A stretch of 40,961 nt of DNA from Lachnospiraceae bacterium (GTDB lineage Bacteria; Bacillota; Clostridia; Lachnospirales; Lachnospiraceae), in assembly GCA_024698345.1 (NCBI GenBank), contig JAILRH010000139.1:1-40961 (forward strand), given 5' to 3'. Of this stretch, positions 25,111 through 33,715 are shown in pieces. The first letter of the stretch is position 1, and each line of letters opens with the position of its first letter. The notes under the pieces are model-generated. The model saw only the letters and a program-made list of their open reading frames with translations, did no database searches and was not told the origin of the DNA. Made by a program: the position numbers and the translations under genes.

Positions 25111-27810
25111 ATGAGCAGATTAAAATATTTGGATACAAAGGGTACTTTTTCCCTTGAGAACCCTGATTTGACTAGTTATTTGTATTTCCCACTTGCTAAT
25201 GAGGCAGGTATGATGAGTGCTATTGCACCTGACCTTGGAGGAGATATAAAACTTGATCAAAATACGTTTTTACTTGAACCTGTAAGTTGTGACAATTTAC
25301 ATAACAACAAGTCAACAAGAAACTTCTGGGTATATGTAGACGGAAAGGGAGCATGGTCAGCAACAGGACGTTCAAGTGCACAGCAGGCAAAGCTTTTCTC
25401 TGATGATAAGGAAGAGGTAAAGCTGACAGCAGGTGTTATGTGGCACAGTGTTGAGCGTATATCAAAAGAGATGGGGCTCAAGAGTGTATGTACTTCTTTT
25501 GTACCATCTACAGAGGATAAGGTTGAACTTACAAAGTTTGAGATTACAAATGTGAGTGATGCTGCAATGGATATAACACCAACAGTTGCTATCCCATTAT
25601 ATGGACGTTCAGCAACAAACTTAAGAGATCACAGACATGTTACATCACTTCTTCACAGAACATATACAAAGAAGGATGGAATTGTTATCTTCCCTACTCT
25701 TACATTTGACGAGAGAGGACATAACAAGAACACTATCTATTATGGATGCTTTGCAAAAGAAGATGCAGGCAATATGATTAGTCCGTCAAGTTTCTGCCCT
25801 GTTACAGAGGAGTTCATCGGCGAGGGTGGTAATTTTGAGACACCATATTATGTAATGAAGAATCTTCCGCTTCCATATGGAGTAGGCGAGGAAGTAGACG
25901 GATACGAGACAGTAGCTGCCATGAGATTTGAGAAGGTAACACTGGCTCCGGGTCAGACAAAGACATATATCGTAGCACTTGGATATGGTACATCAGAAGC
26001 AGAGGTAGGAGGTCTCGCTGACAAGTATATTGACACAAAGACATTTGATGAATTAATAGAATCAACAAAGAATGAATGGCAGGACAAGATTAATATCAGA
26101 TATTCATCAAAAGATACAGATTTTGATAACTGGATGCACTGGGTTAACTTCCAGCCAATGCTCAGAAGAATATACGGATGTTCATTCCTTCCACACCATG
26201 ATTATGGAAAAGGCGGAAGAGGATGGAGAGATTTATGGCAGGATTGTCTTGCACTCCTCATTATGAATCCTGAAAATGTACGTGATATGCTTATCTCTAA
26301 CTTCGGTGGAGTGAGATTTGACGGAACAAACGCTACAATCATTGGTTCAAAGCAGGGCGAGTTTATTGCCGACAGAAATAACATTACAAGAGTTTGGATG
26401 GATCACGGTGCGTGGCCATTCCTCACAACAGAACTCTACATCGAGCAGAGTGGTGATATCGAGTTCCTTATGGAAGAGAACACATACTTCAAGGATCCTC
26501 AGGTTTGCAGAGGCGAACAGAAGGATTGGGACTGGAACGACGAGCAGGGCAACAAGCAGCTTGATGCAGCAGGAAATGTATACTCAGGAACAGTTCTTGA
26601 GCATATGCTTATGCAGCACGTTGCTTCATTCTATGATGTTGGAGAGCACAATCACATGAGACTCAGAGGTGCTGACTGGAATGACGCTCTCGACATGGCA
26701 GACAAGAGAGGAGAGTCAGTTGCGTTCACATCTCTCTACGGAGGCAACATGGCAAACCTTGCAAGACTCATCAGAATCTACAAGGAGAAGACAGGCAATG
26801 CTACTGTTGCTCTTGCAAAGGAACTTCTCTTATTACTCAATGTTGACAAGACAGTTTATGACAGCATTGATGAGAAAAAAGCAGTTCTCGATACATATTG
26901 CCAGGCGGTTAAGCATCAGATTAGCGGAGAAAAGGTTAATGTTGACTGTGATGAACTCTGTGCAATCTTAGAAGGAATGTCAGCGTGGATAAAAGAACAC
27001 ATCCAGAATACAGAGTGGATTGAATCAAAAGAAGGAAACGCATGGTTCAACGGATACTATGATAATAGCGGAAGAAGAGTTGAGGGTGACTTTGAGAAGG
27101 GTGTCAGAATGATGCTCACAGGTCAGGTATTTACTGTAATGTCAAAGACTGCAACAGAGGAGCAGGTTAAGGACATCATCAAAGCAGCAGATGCATATCT
27201 TTTCGATGAGAAGATTGGTGGATACAGACTTAACACAGACTTCCACGAAGTAAAAGAAGACCTTGGACGTATGTTTGGATTTGCATACGGTCACAAGGAG
27301 AACGGAGCAGTTTTCTGTCACATGGCAACAATGTATGCAAATGCACTCTACCAGAGAGGATTTGCAAAAGAAGGATACAAGGTAATCAACACATTGTTCA
27401 AGCACTGCCATGACTATGATGCCAGCGCAATTTACCCTGGAGTACCTGAATATGTCAGCCAGAGAGGACGTGGAATGTACCATTACCTCACAGGTGCAGC
27501 CAGCTGGATGCTTCTCACAGTACTCACAGAGATGTACGGTGCAAAAGGTGATATGGGTGGACTTAAACTCGCACCTAAGCTTATTGCAGACCAGTTTGCA
27601 GACGGTAAGGCATCATTGCAGTTTGTATTCAGAGGTAAGAACCTCGTAATCACATACCTCAACGAAGAAGGACTTGAGGCAGGTGAATACAAAGTTACAG
27701 AAGTATACGTTGACGGTGTGAAGAATGAAGGCGGAGATGTAATCTCTAAAGAGGATATCGATAAGCTTTCCGCTGAGGGAACACACGAAATCAAAGTGGT
27801 ACTTGCTTAA
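25111..27810 (+). CDS. GH94 phosphorylase, laminaribiose-phosphorylase-like
   Basis: 899 residues, cytoplasmic. The domain order of GH94 is visible: an N-terminal beta-sandwich (to about 320), a helical linker, the (alpha/alpha)6 barrel and a short C-terminal sheet. The catalytic motif RGADWNDALDM supplies the general acid Asp522. GRGWRDLWQD (around 370) and HNHMRLRGADWND fit sugar and phosphate binding segments. Length near 900 and the DLTSYLYFPLANEAGM start resemble laminaribiose phosphorylases more than cellobiose phosphorylases (about 800). It would convert laminaribiose and phosphate to glucose 1-phosphate and glucose, finishing what the larger phosphorylase begins. Its own operator and promoter lie just upstream and a hairpin terminator follows. 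Confidence 0.85.
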   Translation: MSRLKYLDTKGTFSLENPDLTSYLYFPLANEAGMMSAIAPDLGGDIKLDQNTFLLEPVSCDNLHNNKSTRNFWVYVDGKGAWSATGRSSAQQAKLFSDDKEEVKLTAGVMWHSVERISKEMGLKSVCTSFVPSTEDKVELTKFEITNVSDAAMDITPTVAIPLYGRSATNLRDHRHVTSLLHRTYTKKDGIVIFPTLTFDERGHNKNTIYYGCFAKEDAGNMISPSSFCPVTEEFIGEGGNFETPYYVMKNLPLPYGVGEEVDGYETVAAMRFEKVTLAPGQTKTYIVALGYGTSEAEVGGLADKYIDTKTFDELIESTKNEWQDKINIRYSSKDTDFDNWMHWVNFQPMLRRIYGCSFLPHHDYGKGGRGWRDLWQDCLALLIMNPENVRDMLISNFGGVRFDGTNATIIGSKQGEFIADRNNITRVWMDHGAWPFLTTELYIEQSGDIEFLMEENTYFKDPQVCRGEQKDWDWNDEQGNKQLDAAGNVYSGTVLEHMLMQHVASFYDVGEHNHMRLRGADWNDALDMADKRGESVAFTSLYGGNMANLARLIRIYKEKTGNATVALAKELLLLLNVDKTVYDSIDEKKAVLDTYCQAVKHQISGEKVNVDCDELCAILEGMSAWIKEHIQNTEWIESKEGNAWFNGYYDNSGRRVEGDFEKGVRMMLTGQVFTVMSKTATEEQVKDIIKAADAYLFDEKIGGYRLNTDFHEVKEDLGRMFGFAYGHKENGAVFCHMATMYANALYQRGFAKEGYKVINTLFKHCHDYDASAIYPGVPEYVSQRGRGMYHYLTGAASWMLLTVLTEMYGAKGDMGGLKLAPKLIADQFADGKASLQFVFRGKNLVITYLNEEGLEAGEYKVTEVYVDGVKNEGGDVISKEDIDKLSAEGTHEIKVVLA

Positions 27811-27916
27811 TTCAAATAATTAATAATAGATTTGTAAGTTTGAAGAAATGAAAAATTCAGATTTTGAATGTGAGAAGTTATCATATGTTCAAACAACATA
27901 ATAAATAGAAAAAAGA

Positions 27917-27947
27917 TTTGCGGTTACGAAGTGACCGCAAATTCTTT
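27917..27947 (+). terminator. rho-independent terminator after the GH94 gene
   Basis: TTTGCGGTTAC (27917-27927), loop GAA, GTGACCGCAAA (27931-27941), then TTCTTT. An 11-bp stem including one G-U pair. Confidence 0.75.
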
Positions 27948-28060
27948 AAATATAATGATAATGAATAAGGTCAAATATATACAACCAAATATTGAATCAA
28001 ATATTATAGGTGTAATTAAAAAAATAAATTAACAGGGGATAAAAGGAAAGGAGAATAAAA

Positions 28061-28966
28061 ATGTACGAATTAGAATGGGGCAGAGCAGTCTGCTATTCAG
28101 GTTACAGAGAAGGCCAGTCGCCACAGACAGGCACATTTCCAACAAAAGAACAGATAAAAGAAGATCTTGAGATTATCGCAAAGGATGGATTCAAGTACAT
28201 CAGAATGTACGATGCATGTGAGTATCCAAGAATGGTATGCCAGGTTATCAGAGAGAATAATCTTCCAATCAAACTCATGCTTGGACCTGGTAATATCGCT
28301 GAAGTGGATACACCGGGTTGTCAGTGGAATCCTGCAGTATATACCGCAGAGGAAAAGGTTGAAAGAGCAGCGAGAAATGACAGAAAAATCGATGAACTTA
28401 TCGATATAGCGAACGAGTACAGTGACGTGGTTTTCTGTGTTTCAGTTGGGAATGAAAACACACCTGACTGGGGAGAAAACACAGTACCTGTAGACAGACT
28501 TTGCGAATTTGCCAGAAGACTTCGTGAGGGAACAGGCAAGCCTGTAACATTTAACGAAGGAGCAAACGAGTGGCCAAAACTCAAGAAACTTGCAGATGAA
28601 CTTGATTTTATATGTATTCATTCATATCCGTTATGGTACGGACTCACAATAGACGATGCTATAGAAGCAAATAAGAAAGACTATGCAAAGGTAAAGGAAT
28701 GCTACCCTGACAAGCAGGTAATCTTTTCAGAGGTAGGCTGGACAACCAGCACACTTCCAAATGCAGGAATGGTAAATGATCAGCCTACAGTTGAGAATGC
28801 AATTAAGTACTACAAGGATTTCTGGGCATGGACAGATGCAGAGAAGATTACAGCGTTTATGTTTGAAATGTATGATGAGCCATGGAAGGGTGGAAACAAT
28901 CCACAGGAATCAGAAAAGAACTGGGGAATCTACTACGTAGACAGAACACCAAAGTTTACAGTGTAG
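28061..28966 (+). CDS. GH17-like beta-1,3-glucan hydrolase or transglycosylase, cytoplasmic
   Basis: 301 residues behind AAAGGAGAA, no signal peptide. A complete small TIM barrel of the GH17 kind: GFKYIRMYDACEYP near the start, acid/base Glu132 in VSVGNEN, and nucleophile Glu224 in IFSEVGWTTS; then FMFEMYDEPWKGG near the end. GH17 enzymes act on beta-1,3-glucan. Being intracellular, it should act on imported oligosaccharides rather than on polymer, either trimming or rearranging chains for the phosphorylases. It lies downstream of the GH94 gene, but a terminator separates them; I see no convincing promoter in 27948-28060. A strong terminator follows. Confidence 0.82.
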   Translation: MYELEWGRAVCYSGYREGQSPQTGTFPTKEQIKEDLEIIAKDGFKYIRMYDACEYPRMVCQVIRENNLPIKLMLGPGNIAEVDTPGCQWNPAVYTAEEKVERAARNDRKIDELIDIANEYSDVVFCVSVGNENTPDWGENTVPVDRLCEFARRLREGTGKPVTFNEGANEWPKLKKLADELDFICIHSYPLWYGLTIDDAIEANKKDYAKVKECYPDKQVIFSEVGWTTSTLPNAGMVNDQPTVENAIKYYKDFWAWTDAEKITAFMFEMYDEPWKGGNNPQESEKNWGIYYVDRTPKFTV

Positions 28967-28997
28967 AATAAATAACATCATATTTGAAAAGACTCAC

Positions 28998-29020
28998 GCT
29001 TTGGCATAAAAATGCCAAGC
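28998..29020. repeat. hairpin with a distant matching copy
   Basis: GCTTTGGCAT (28998-29007) pairs with ATGCCAAGC (29012-29020) with one bulge. The 15 bases GCTTTGGCATAAAAA (28998-29012) recur exactly inverted at 29253-29267. The pair brackets the terminator below. Function unknown; it may be chance or a decayed element. Confidence 0.4.
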
Positions 29021-29030
29021 AGAGAGAAAT

Positions 29031-29089
29031 AAAAAAAGACAGGAATCGGTGGTAAAACTATTTTTAATACCTGATGACTGTCTTTTTTT
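29031..29089 (+). terminator. strong bidirectional-looking terminator
   Basis: AAAAAAAGACAG (29031-29042) pairs with CTGTCTTTTTTT (29078-29089), with inner pairing ATC..GGTA / TACC..GAT. It closes the glucan gene group and separates it from the exported-protein cluster. Confidence 0.85.
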
Positions 29090-29271
29090 GTTGTTTTTTA
29101 TATATGTATAATTATACAAAGAGATAATATGATAGAAATTACAACATTTTGCGAATGAAACTACAATTATATGCGATTTATGCAATTTTAAAAAGCAAAT
29201 ATATATTTTTTATGAATAAGTAATAATAGTTTTTGTGAATAATACAAAAGTGTTTTTATGCCAAAGCCAGA

Positions 29272-29300
29272 TTGAATTGATTAGAGTAATGTGATAGAAT
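29272..29300 (+). promoter_or_regulatory. extended -10 promoter of the first exported-protein gene
   Basis: TTGAAT (29272-29277), 17-bp spacer, TAGAAT (29295-29300) preceded by TGA. Start near 29307, leaving a long leader of about 180 bases before the coding start at 29490. Confidence 0.65.
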
Positions 29301-29380
29301 GTGTTTATCATTGGTTAGCACGGAGAAAAAGAAAATTAATTAGAAAGTTTTCTATCAGTGAAAAGATTAGAACTATGCAA

Positions 29381-29430
29381 GATTAATTTAAATTAAATCA
29401 ACCCCACAAAAAAGACGTTAGATTTAATTT
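29381..29430 (+). promoter_or_regulatory. leader RNA with mutually exclusive stems
   Basis: AAATTAAATC (29390-29399) can pair perfectly with GATTTAATTT (29421-29430), or nearly perfectly with GATTAATTT immediately before it (29381-29389). The 21-base loop of the larger stem holds CCCCAC, and GTGG follows the stem at 29435-29438, so an extra pairing is possible. I do not recognise a known riboswitch class. AT-rich sequence folds easily, so this is a suggestion only. Confidence 0.35.
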
Positions 29431-29489
29431 CAAAGTGGCGAACTTAATGAAAAAGAGATTATTTCTATCAATGAAAGGAGAAGTTAAAC

Positions 29490-31865
29490 ATGAGATTTAA
29501 CAGAACAATGAAAAAAGCAGTAGCGTATCTTTGTTCGGCAGCTTTAGTATTGACAGGAACTGCAGGATATAGTTTTAACAATCCGATTTTTGCTGAAGCA
29601 TTAGAAGGATACACTTACACAGACAACAGCTGGCTTGAGTTTGATAAGACAGACGGAGCTACAGAAGGATTTTTAGGTCTTTACGCAGGAAAGTGGAGCG
29701 ACGGACAACATGCAACAGTAGGTGCTGAGTTTGATAACGCTAATCCTTATACACTTCCTGTAGATGTAACAGATAATACAGCAAACGGAGATTGGTTAGT
29801 ACAGGTATCATTCAAGGTTACAGGTCTTACAGCAGGTACTGCATACTTGATTAAGATTTCAGATGGTACAAATACTGTTTATGAAGAGGCAATCAATGCT
29901 ACAGCTACTTCATTTTCAAAGATTGTAGATGTTAACAAAACACTTACAGTAGGACAGAAGACACTTACACTTACAGCAGAAGAAATTCAGAACCAGGGCG
30001 GTGAAGTTGAAGTTAAGGATATTACTATTACTCCTGACACAGCAAACATTGCAGCAAATTACAATATTTGGGCTAATTGGACAAACCCAGAAGGAACAAC
30101 TAAGGCTTATGCTTACTTAGAGCAGGTTGACGAAGGACATTCAGCTGCATTACTTAACAATGCATGGATTTTCAATGAAGCTGCAGGACAGCCTATGACT
30201 TCTGTTGATAAGGTTGGTCAGACAAAAGATGGCTCAATCAAAGTTGTTATGGGTGGAACATACAAATTGATCGTTGAGGCATACAATGTATTCAATCAGA
30301 AGATTGGTTATGGTGAGAAAAATATTACAATTCCTAACCCTGACGTAATTGGCGGAGATGTTGTATTCACAAGCTCTTCTAGAGACTACGTTACAGTTGA
30401 CGAAAACACATATTACGCATTATATGCTGACTGGGAAGCAGTTCCTGGAGCTTCAGGATACAAATCATACATCAATGAAGTTGCTGAAGGAAAAGACGCA
30501 AAGGCTTCTAACGGATGGATTTGGAATGATGTATCAGTAGCAGGATCTACAGACAAGAAAGTAGACACAGTTTGGACAACAAAAGATGGAAGCATCCTTA
30601 TAGATGAAGATACAGCATATACACTTATTGTTATTGCATGTGACAATAATGGTGATGAAATTGGACGTGGTACTGTTGAGTTCCCAGCAAAAAATGGAGG
30701 AGAAGTAGAGTCAACAACACCAGCAGGAGAAGTAGAGTCAACAACACCGGCAGGTGAAGTAGAATCAACAACACCGGCAGTAGAACCAACAAACTGCGTA
30801 ATTGAAAGTTGGGCAACAATTGGTGAGGATGGATGGACATATTTCATTAATTCATCAGCAACATCAGCAACTGTAGTTGGTGGAACAAGCTTTGAAGATG
30901 GTCCTTTATTCGATGTGGTAAAGAACAATTGGTGGGAATATGACTTCCAGCTTAAGTCACCACTTTACACAGTTGATAAGGCAGGAACATATACAATCAC
31001 ATTGACAAATATTGAGAGTGGAGATACAAGTCAGACATGGCTTGTAGTTGAAGATGAGAATGGTAATCCGCTTGCTCAGACAGAGCAGAAGCCGGTAGTG
31101 CCTGGTGGAGCAACTGATTATATAACTGAACTTGAATTAACAGCAGGAGCACAGATTAGATTAGTATACCTTCAGAACTACTGTGCAGGTGGAACAAAAA
31201 ATATCTCTGCATCAGTTGAACTTCAGGGTAGCGAAGTAGAAACAACAACACCGGCAGAGGTAGTAGAGACAACAACACCATCAGAGGTAGTAGAAACAAC
31301 AACACCTTCAGAGGTAGTAGAGACAACAACACCTTCAGAGGTAGTAGAAACAACAACACCATCAGAGGTAGTAGAAACAACAACACCATCAGAGGTGGTA
31401 GAGACAACAACACCGGCAGAGGTAGTAGAGACAACAACACCAGCTGGAGGAAATAATAATCCAACACAGGCACCTACAACACAGGCACCTACAACACAGG
31501 CACCTGCAACAACAGTAGCACCAACAACAGTAGCACCAACAACAACAGCTCCTGCAACAACAGCAGCAGTTAAGTTGGCAAAAGGTAAAATTGCAAAAGC
31601 TTCAAGAGCTAAGAATGGTAAGAAAGTAAAACTTACATTCAAGAAGATTAAAGGTGCAACATCATACGAAATCAAGATTTCTACATCAAAGAAATTCAAA
31701 AAAGGAACAAAGACATATACAACAAAGAAACTTAGTAAGACAATCAAGAAACTTGTTGCTTATAAGAAGTACTATGTAAAGGTTAGAGCAGTTGCGGTAG
31801 CAAAAGACGGAACAGTTACAAACGGTAAGTGGTCTAAGGTTAAGACAATTAAAGTAAAAAAATAA
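29490..31865 (+). CDS. exported modular surface protein with ETTTP linkers
   Basis: 791 residues behind AAAGGAGAAG. A signal peptide (MRFNRTMKKAVAYLCSAAL...IFAEA) is followed by a beta-sandwich of about 140 residues (CBM-like: NGDWLVQVSFKVTGL), then two related modules of about 100 residues at 188-290 and 304-402 that share YxxWA(N/D)W, a LEQV/INEV segment, a W-I-(F/W)-N pattern, and (Q/W)TKDGSI. Three GEVESTTPA linker repeats come next (about 404-430), then another beta-sandwich (about 435-575), eight E(V)VETTTP repeats, a Pro/Thr/Gln stretch, and a lysine-rich FnIII-like domain (about 694-791). No LPxTG, SLH or catalytic motif is seen, so attachment may rely on the basic C-terminal domain. 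Ligand unknown; glucan or wall polymer are guesses from position. Confidence 0.85.
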   Translation: MRFNRTMKKAVAYLCSAALVLTGTAGYSFNNPIFAEALEGYTYTDNSWLEFDKTDGATEGFLGLYAGKWSDGQHATVGAEFDNANPYTLPVDVTDNTANGDWLVQVSFKVTGLTAGTAYLIKISDGTNTVYEEAINATATSFSKIVDVNKTLTVGQKTLTLTAEEIQNQGGEVEVKDITITPDTANIAANYNIWANWTNPEGTTKAYAYLEQVDEGHSAALLNNAWIFNEAAGQPMTSVDKVGQTKDGSIKVVMGGTYKLIVEAYNVFNQKIGYGEKNITIPNPDVIGGDVVFTSSSRDYVTVDENTYYALYADWEAVPGASGYKSYINEVAEGKDAKASNGWIWNDVSVAGSTDKKVDTVWTTKDGSILIDEDTAYTLIVIACDNNGDEIGRGTVEFPAKNGGEVESTTPAGEVESTTPAGEVESTTPAVEPTNCVIESWATIGEDGWTYFINSSATSATVVGGTSFEDGPLFDVVKNNWWEYDFQLKSPLYTVDKAGTYTITLTNIESGDTSQTWLVVEDENGNPLAQTEQKPVVPGGATDYITELELTAGAQIRLVYLQNYCAGGTKNISASVELQGSEVETTTPAEVVETTTPSEVVETTTPSEVVETTTPSEVVETTTPSEVVETTTPSEVVETTTPAEVVETTTPAGGNNNPTQAPTTQAPTTQAPATTVAPTTVAPTTTAPATTAAVKLAKGKIAKASRAKNGKKVKLTFKKIKGATSYEIKISTSKKFKKGTKTYTTKKLSKTIKKLVAYKKYYVKVRAVAVAKDGTVTNGKWSKVKTIKVKK
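30699..30779 (+). repeat. 27-bp coding tandem repeat, three units
   Basis: Three units encoding GEVESTTPA in the 791-residue protein. The same unit is used nine times in the next gene (32850-33092). Confidence 0.85.
31233..31445 (+). repeat. 27-bp coding tandem repeat, seven units plus one short
   Basis: One 24-bp unit encoding EVETTTPA and seven 27-bp units encoding EVVETTTP(S/A). Units differ only at synonymous GTA/GTG, GAA/GAG and CCA/CCT/CCG positions and the final Ser/Ala. Low-complexity linker, expected to vary in copy number between strains. Confidence 0.9.
31569..31865 (+). repeat. 297-bp near-identical duplicate (copy 1; copy 2 at 33231-33527)
   Basis: The last 297 bases of this gene and of the next one (33231-33527) align without gaps and differ at 11 positions by my count, changing only a few residues. 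Upstream modules of the two proteins do not align at this level. This points to recent duplication or gene conversion of the lysine-rich C-terminal domain. Confidence 0.9.
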
Positions 31866-31897
31866 TAGTTAATTTGTGTAACTAAAAAAAATAAAAG

Positions 31898-31933
31898 AAG
31901 GCAGAGTGTCATTTGGCAGTCTGTCTTTTTTTT
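31898..31933 (+). terminator. rho-independent terminator, overlapping the next promoter
   Basis: An AAGGCAGA...TCTGTCTT stem (31898-31927) with inner pairing TGTC/GGCA, followed by a run of T to 31933. The -35 box of the following promoter lies within it. Confidence 0.75.
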
Positions 31934-31941
31934 GGTATAAT
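31913..31941 (+). promoter_or_regulatory. consensus promoter nested in a terminator
   Basis: TTGGCA (31913-31918), 17-bp spacer that includes the T-run, TATAAT (31936-31941). Start near 31948, about 100 bases before the ATG at 32049. Confidence 0.75.
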
Positions 31942-32048
31942 AGAAAATGTAATGTATTTGCGGGAAGTGCATAGAACTTCGAAATATTGATAGGACAAGG
32001 TGCTTCGTGTAAAAAATTGCAAAAAAGAGAAGATTGAAAGGAGAAAAA

Positions 32049-33527
32049 ATGAATATTACACAATCAATTAAAAAATCATTATCTGTTTTTGTAGCTATTG
32101 CATTAGTTTTGACAAGTATAGTTGTTTACAAATCAGATGAGGTAAAAGGGGCAGGGTATGCAGCACTTACTTATACCCAGGTAGGAACAAAGAATTATTA
32201 TGTAGCAGCAGGCAATGATGATTTCCCATTCCAGACTGTTGCAGATCAGGGAGATAGAATCCAGATAATCCCTGATGTTTCAAAAGGAAAAAATCCTGTT
32301 TGGCCTGATTTTACAAAGGCTACACTCAATGGAAATGACTTTAATCAGATTCCGGGGGCAGGAATCTATATTAATTATTCTGATTTGATAATGGATGCTT
32401 ATAATGTATATGAAGCAACAAGTGCTGTTGACAGTCACAAATTCCAGATAATTATCAAGGCCGGTAATCCTGAAGGTGGAGATACTCCGGGCGATGAGAC
32501 GACAGGAAACAGTGGACAGGATCCAACAACAGAAGCTAAGCCAAGTGCTGTGGATATGGGAAGAGGATTCTCTGTATTACTTGATGAGAATTCAAAAGCA
32601 GTAAGTATACAGAAACCTGCGTTTGCTGAATATGAGGGAATATATCTTACAGTTCCTTCAGGAATCAGTAGCGTGTCAGTAAACGGAGTAACAGAAGGTG
32701 TGTGTGGAATTGATGGAGCAGGCGTTGTTGTTTACTTACAGGCACTTACAAAGAAGACAAACACAGTAGTTATTACTCATGCATTAGGAGTATGTAATAT
32801 TACCGTTTACAATGAAAATGGAATTGAGGATGAGACAGAGTCTGAATCAGGCGAAGTAGAGTCAACAACACCGGCAGGAGAAGTAGAATCAACAACACCA
32901 TCAGGTGAAGTAGAATCAACAACACCATCAGGTGAAGTAGAGTCAACAACACCGGCAGGAGAAGTAGAGTCAACAACACCAGCAAGTGAAGTAGAGTCAA
33001 CAACACCAGCAGGAGAAGTAGAGTCAACAACACCGGCAAGTGAAGTAGAATCAACAACACCAGCAAAGGTAGTAGAGACAACAACACCAGCTGGAGAAAA
33101 TAATAATCCAACACAGGCACCTACAACAGTAGCACCAACAACACAGGCACCTACAACACAGGCACCTACAACAACAGTAGCACCAACAACAGCAGCTCCA
33201 ACAACAGCAGCTCCTACAACAACAGCAGCAGTTAAGTTGGCAAAAGGTAAAATTGCAAAAGCTTCAAGAGCTAAGAATGGTAAGAAAGTAAAGCTTACAT
33301 TCAAGAAGATTAAAGGTGCAACATCATACGAAATCAAGATTTCTACATCAAAGAAATTCAAAAAAGGAACAAAGACATATACATCAAAGAAGCTTAGCAA
33401 GACAATCAAGAAACTTGTTGCAACTAAGAAGTACTATGTAAAGGTTAGAGCTGTTGCAACAGCAAAAGACGGAACAGTTACAAACGGTAAGTGGTCTAAG
33501 GTTAAGACAATTAAAGTAAAAAAATAA
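32049..33527 (+). CDS. exported surface protein with shared 90-residue domain and ESTTP linkers
   Basis: 492 residues; ATG 32049 follows GAAAGGAG. Signal peptide MNITQSIKKSLSVFVAIALVLTSIVV. Residues about 40-140 are an unrecognised domain (LTYTQVGTKNYYVAAGNDD). Residues about 166-257 match a domain found twice in the protein encoded at 35039-37492 (EGIYLTVPSGISSVSVNG, GIDGAGVVVYLQALTKK). Nine 9-residue repeats follow, mostly GEVESTTPA, then a Pro/Thr stretch and a lysine-rich FnIII-like C-terminal domain nearly identical to that of the preceding protein. No enzyme motif. It has its own promoter and terminator. Probably a wall-associated adhesin or scaffold-like protein; the partner is unknown. 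Confidence 0.85.
   Translation: MNITQSIKKSLSVFVAIALVLTSIVVYKSDEVKGAGYAALTYTQVGTKNYYVAAGNDDFPFQTVADQGDRIQIIPDVSKGKNPVWPDFTKATLNGNDFNQIPGAGIYINYSDLIMDAYNVYEATSAVDSHKFQIIIKAGNPEGGDTPGDETTGNSGQDPTTEAKPSAVDMGRGFSVLLDENSKAVSIQKPAFAEYEGIYLTVPSGISSVSVNGVTEGVCGIDGAGVVVYLQALTKKTNTVVITHALGVCNITVYNENGIEDETESESGEVESTTPAGEVESTTPSGEVESTTPSGEVESTTPAGEVESTTPASEVESTTPAGEVESTTPASEVESTTPAKVVETTTPAGENNNPTQAPTTVAPTTQAPTTQAPTTTVAPTTAAPTTAAPTTTAAVKLAKGKIAKASRAKNGKKVKLTFKKIKGATSYEIKISTSKKFKKGTKTYTSKKLSKTIKKLVATKKYYVKVRAVATAKDGTVTNGKWSKVKTIKVKK
32850..33092 (+). repeat. 27-bp coding tandem repeat, nine units
   Basis: Nine units encoding (G/S)EVESTTP(A/S), the last being KVVETTTPA, the unit type of the neighbouring gene. 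Continues directly into the Pro/Thr stretch shared with that gene. Confidence 0.9.
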
Positions 33528-33567
33528 TCATTTGAAAGTCTGACAATCAAAGGATTAGAATAATAAT

Positions 33568-33607
33568 AAAAGGTATCATTTCATCTGCGGATGGAGCGAT
33601 ACCTTTT
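33568..33607 (+). terminator. rho-independent terminator
   Basis: AAAAGGTATC (33568-33577) pairs perfectly with GATACCTTTT (33598-33607), with a smaller ATC/GAT pairing inside. Confidence 0.8.
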
Positions 33608-33637
33608 GTGGTTAGTTGATATGAAAAAAACTCCCCA

Positions 33638-33666
33638 TTGCTAAGAAATAAAAAAATATGTAGAAT
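33638..33666 (+). promoter_or_regulatory. promoter of the 281-residue exported protein gene
   Basis: TTGCTA (33638-33643), 17-bp spacer, TAGAAT (33661-33666). Start near 33673. Confidence 0.6.
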
Positions 33667-33715
33667 AGAATAAGGTAAATAAAAAAGAACCGACAAAAGA
33701 ATGCAAGAGGTGGAT

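Noticed and set aside
29307-29489. Known riboswitch (such as cyclic di-GMP) in the leader
   Set aside because: I could not match the conserved cores of the classes I know. Only generic stem alternatives are visible.
31223-31747. Open frame on the - strand with VVSTTS repeats, and a similar one at 32807-33409
   Set aside because: Both are antisense images of the 27-bp coding repeats and the lysine-rich domain; the + strand genes have signal peptides, promoters and terminators.
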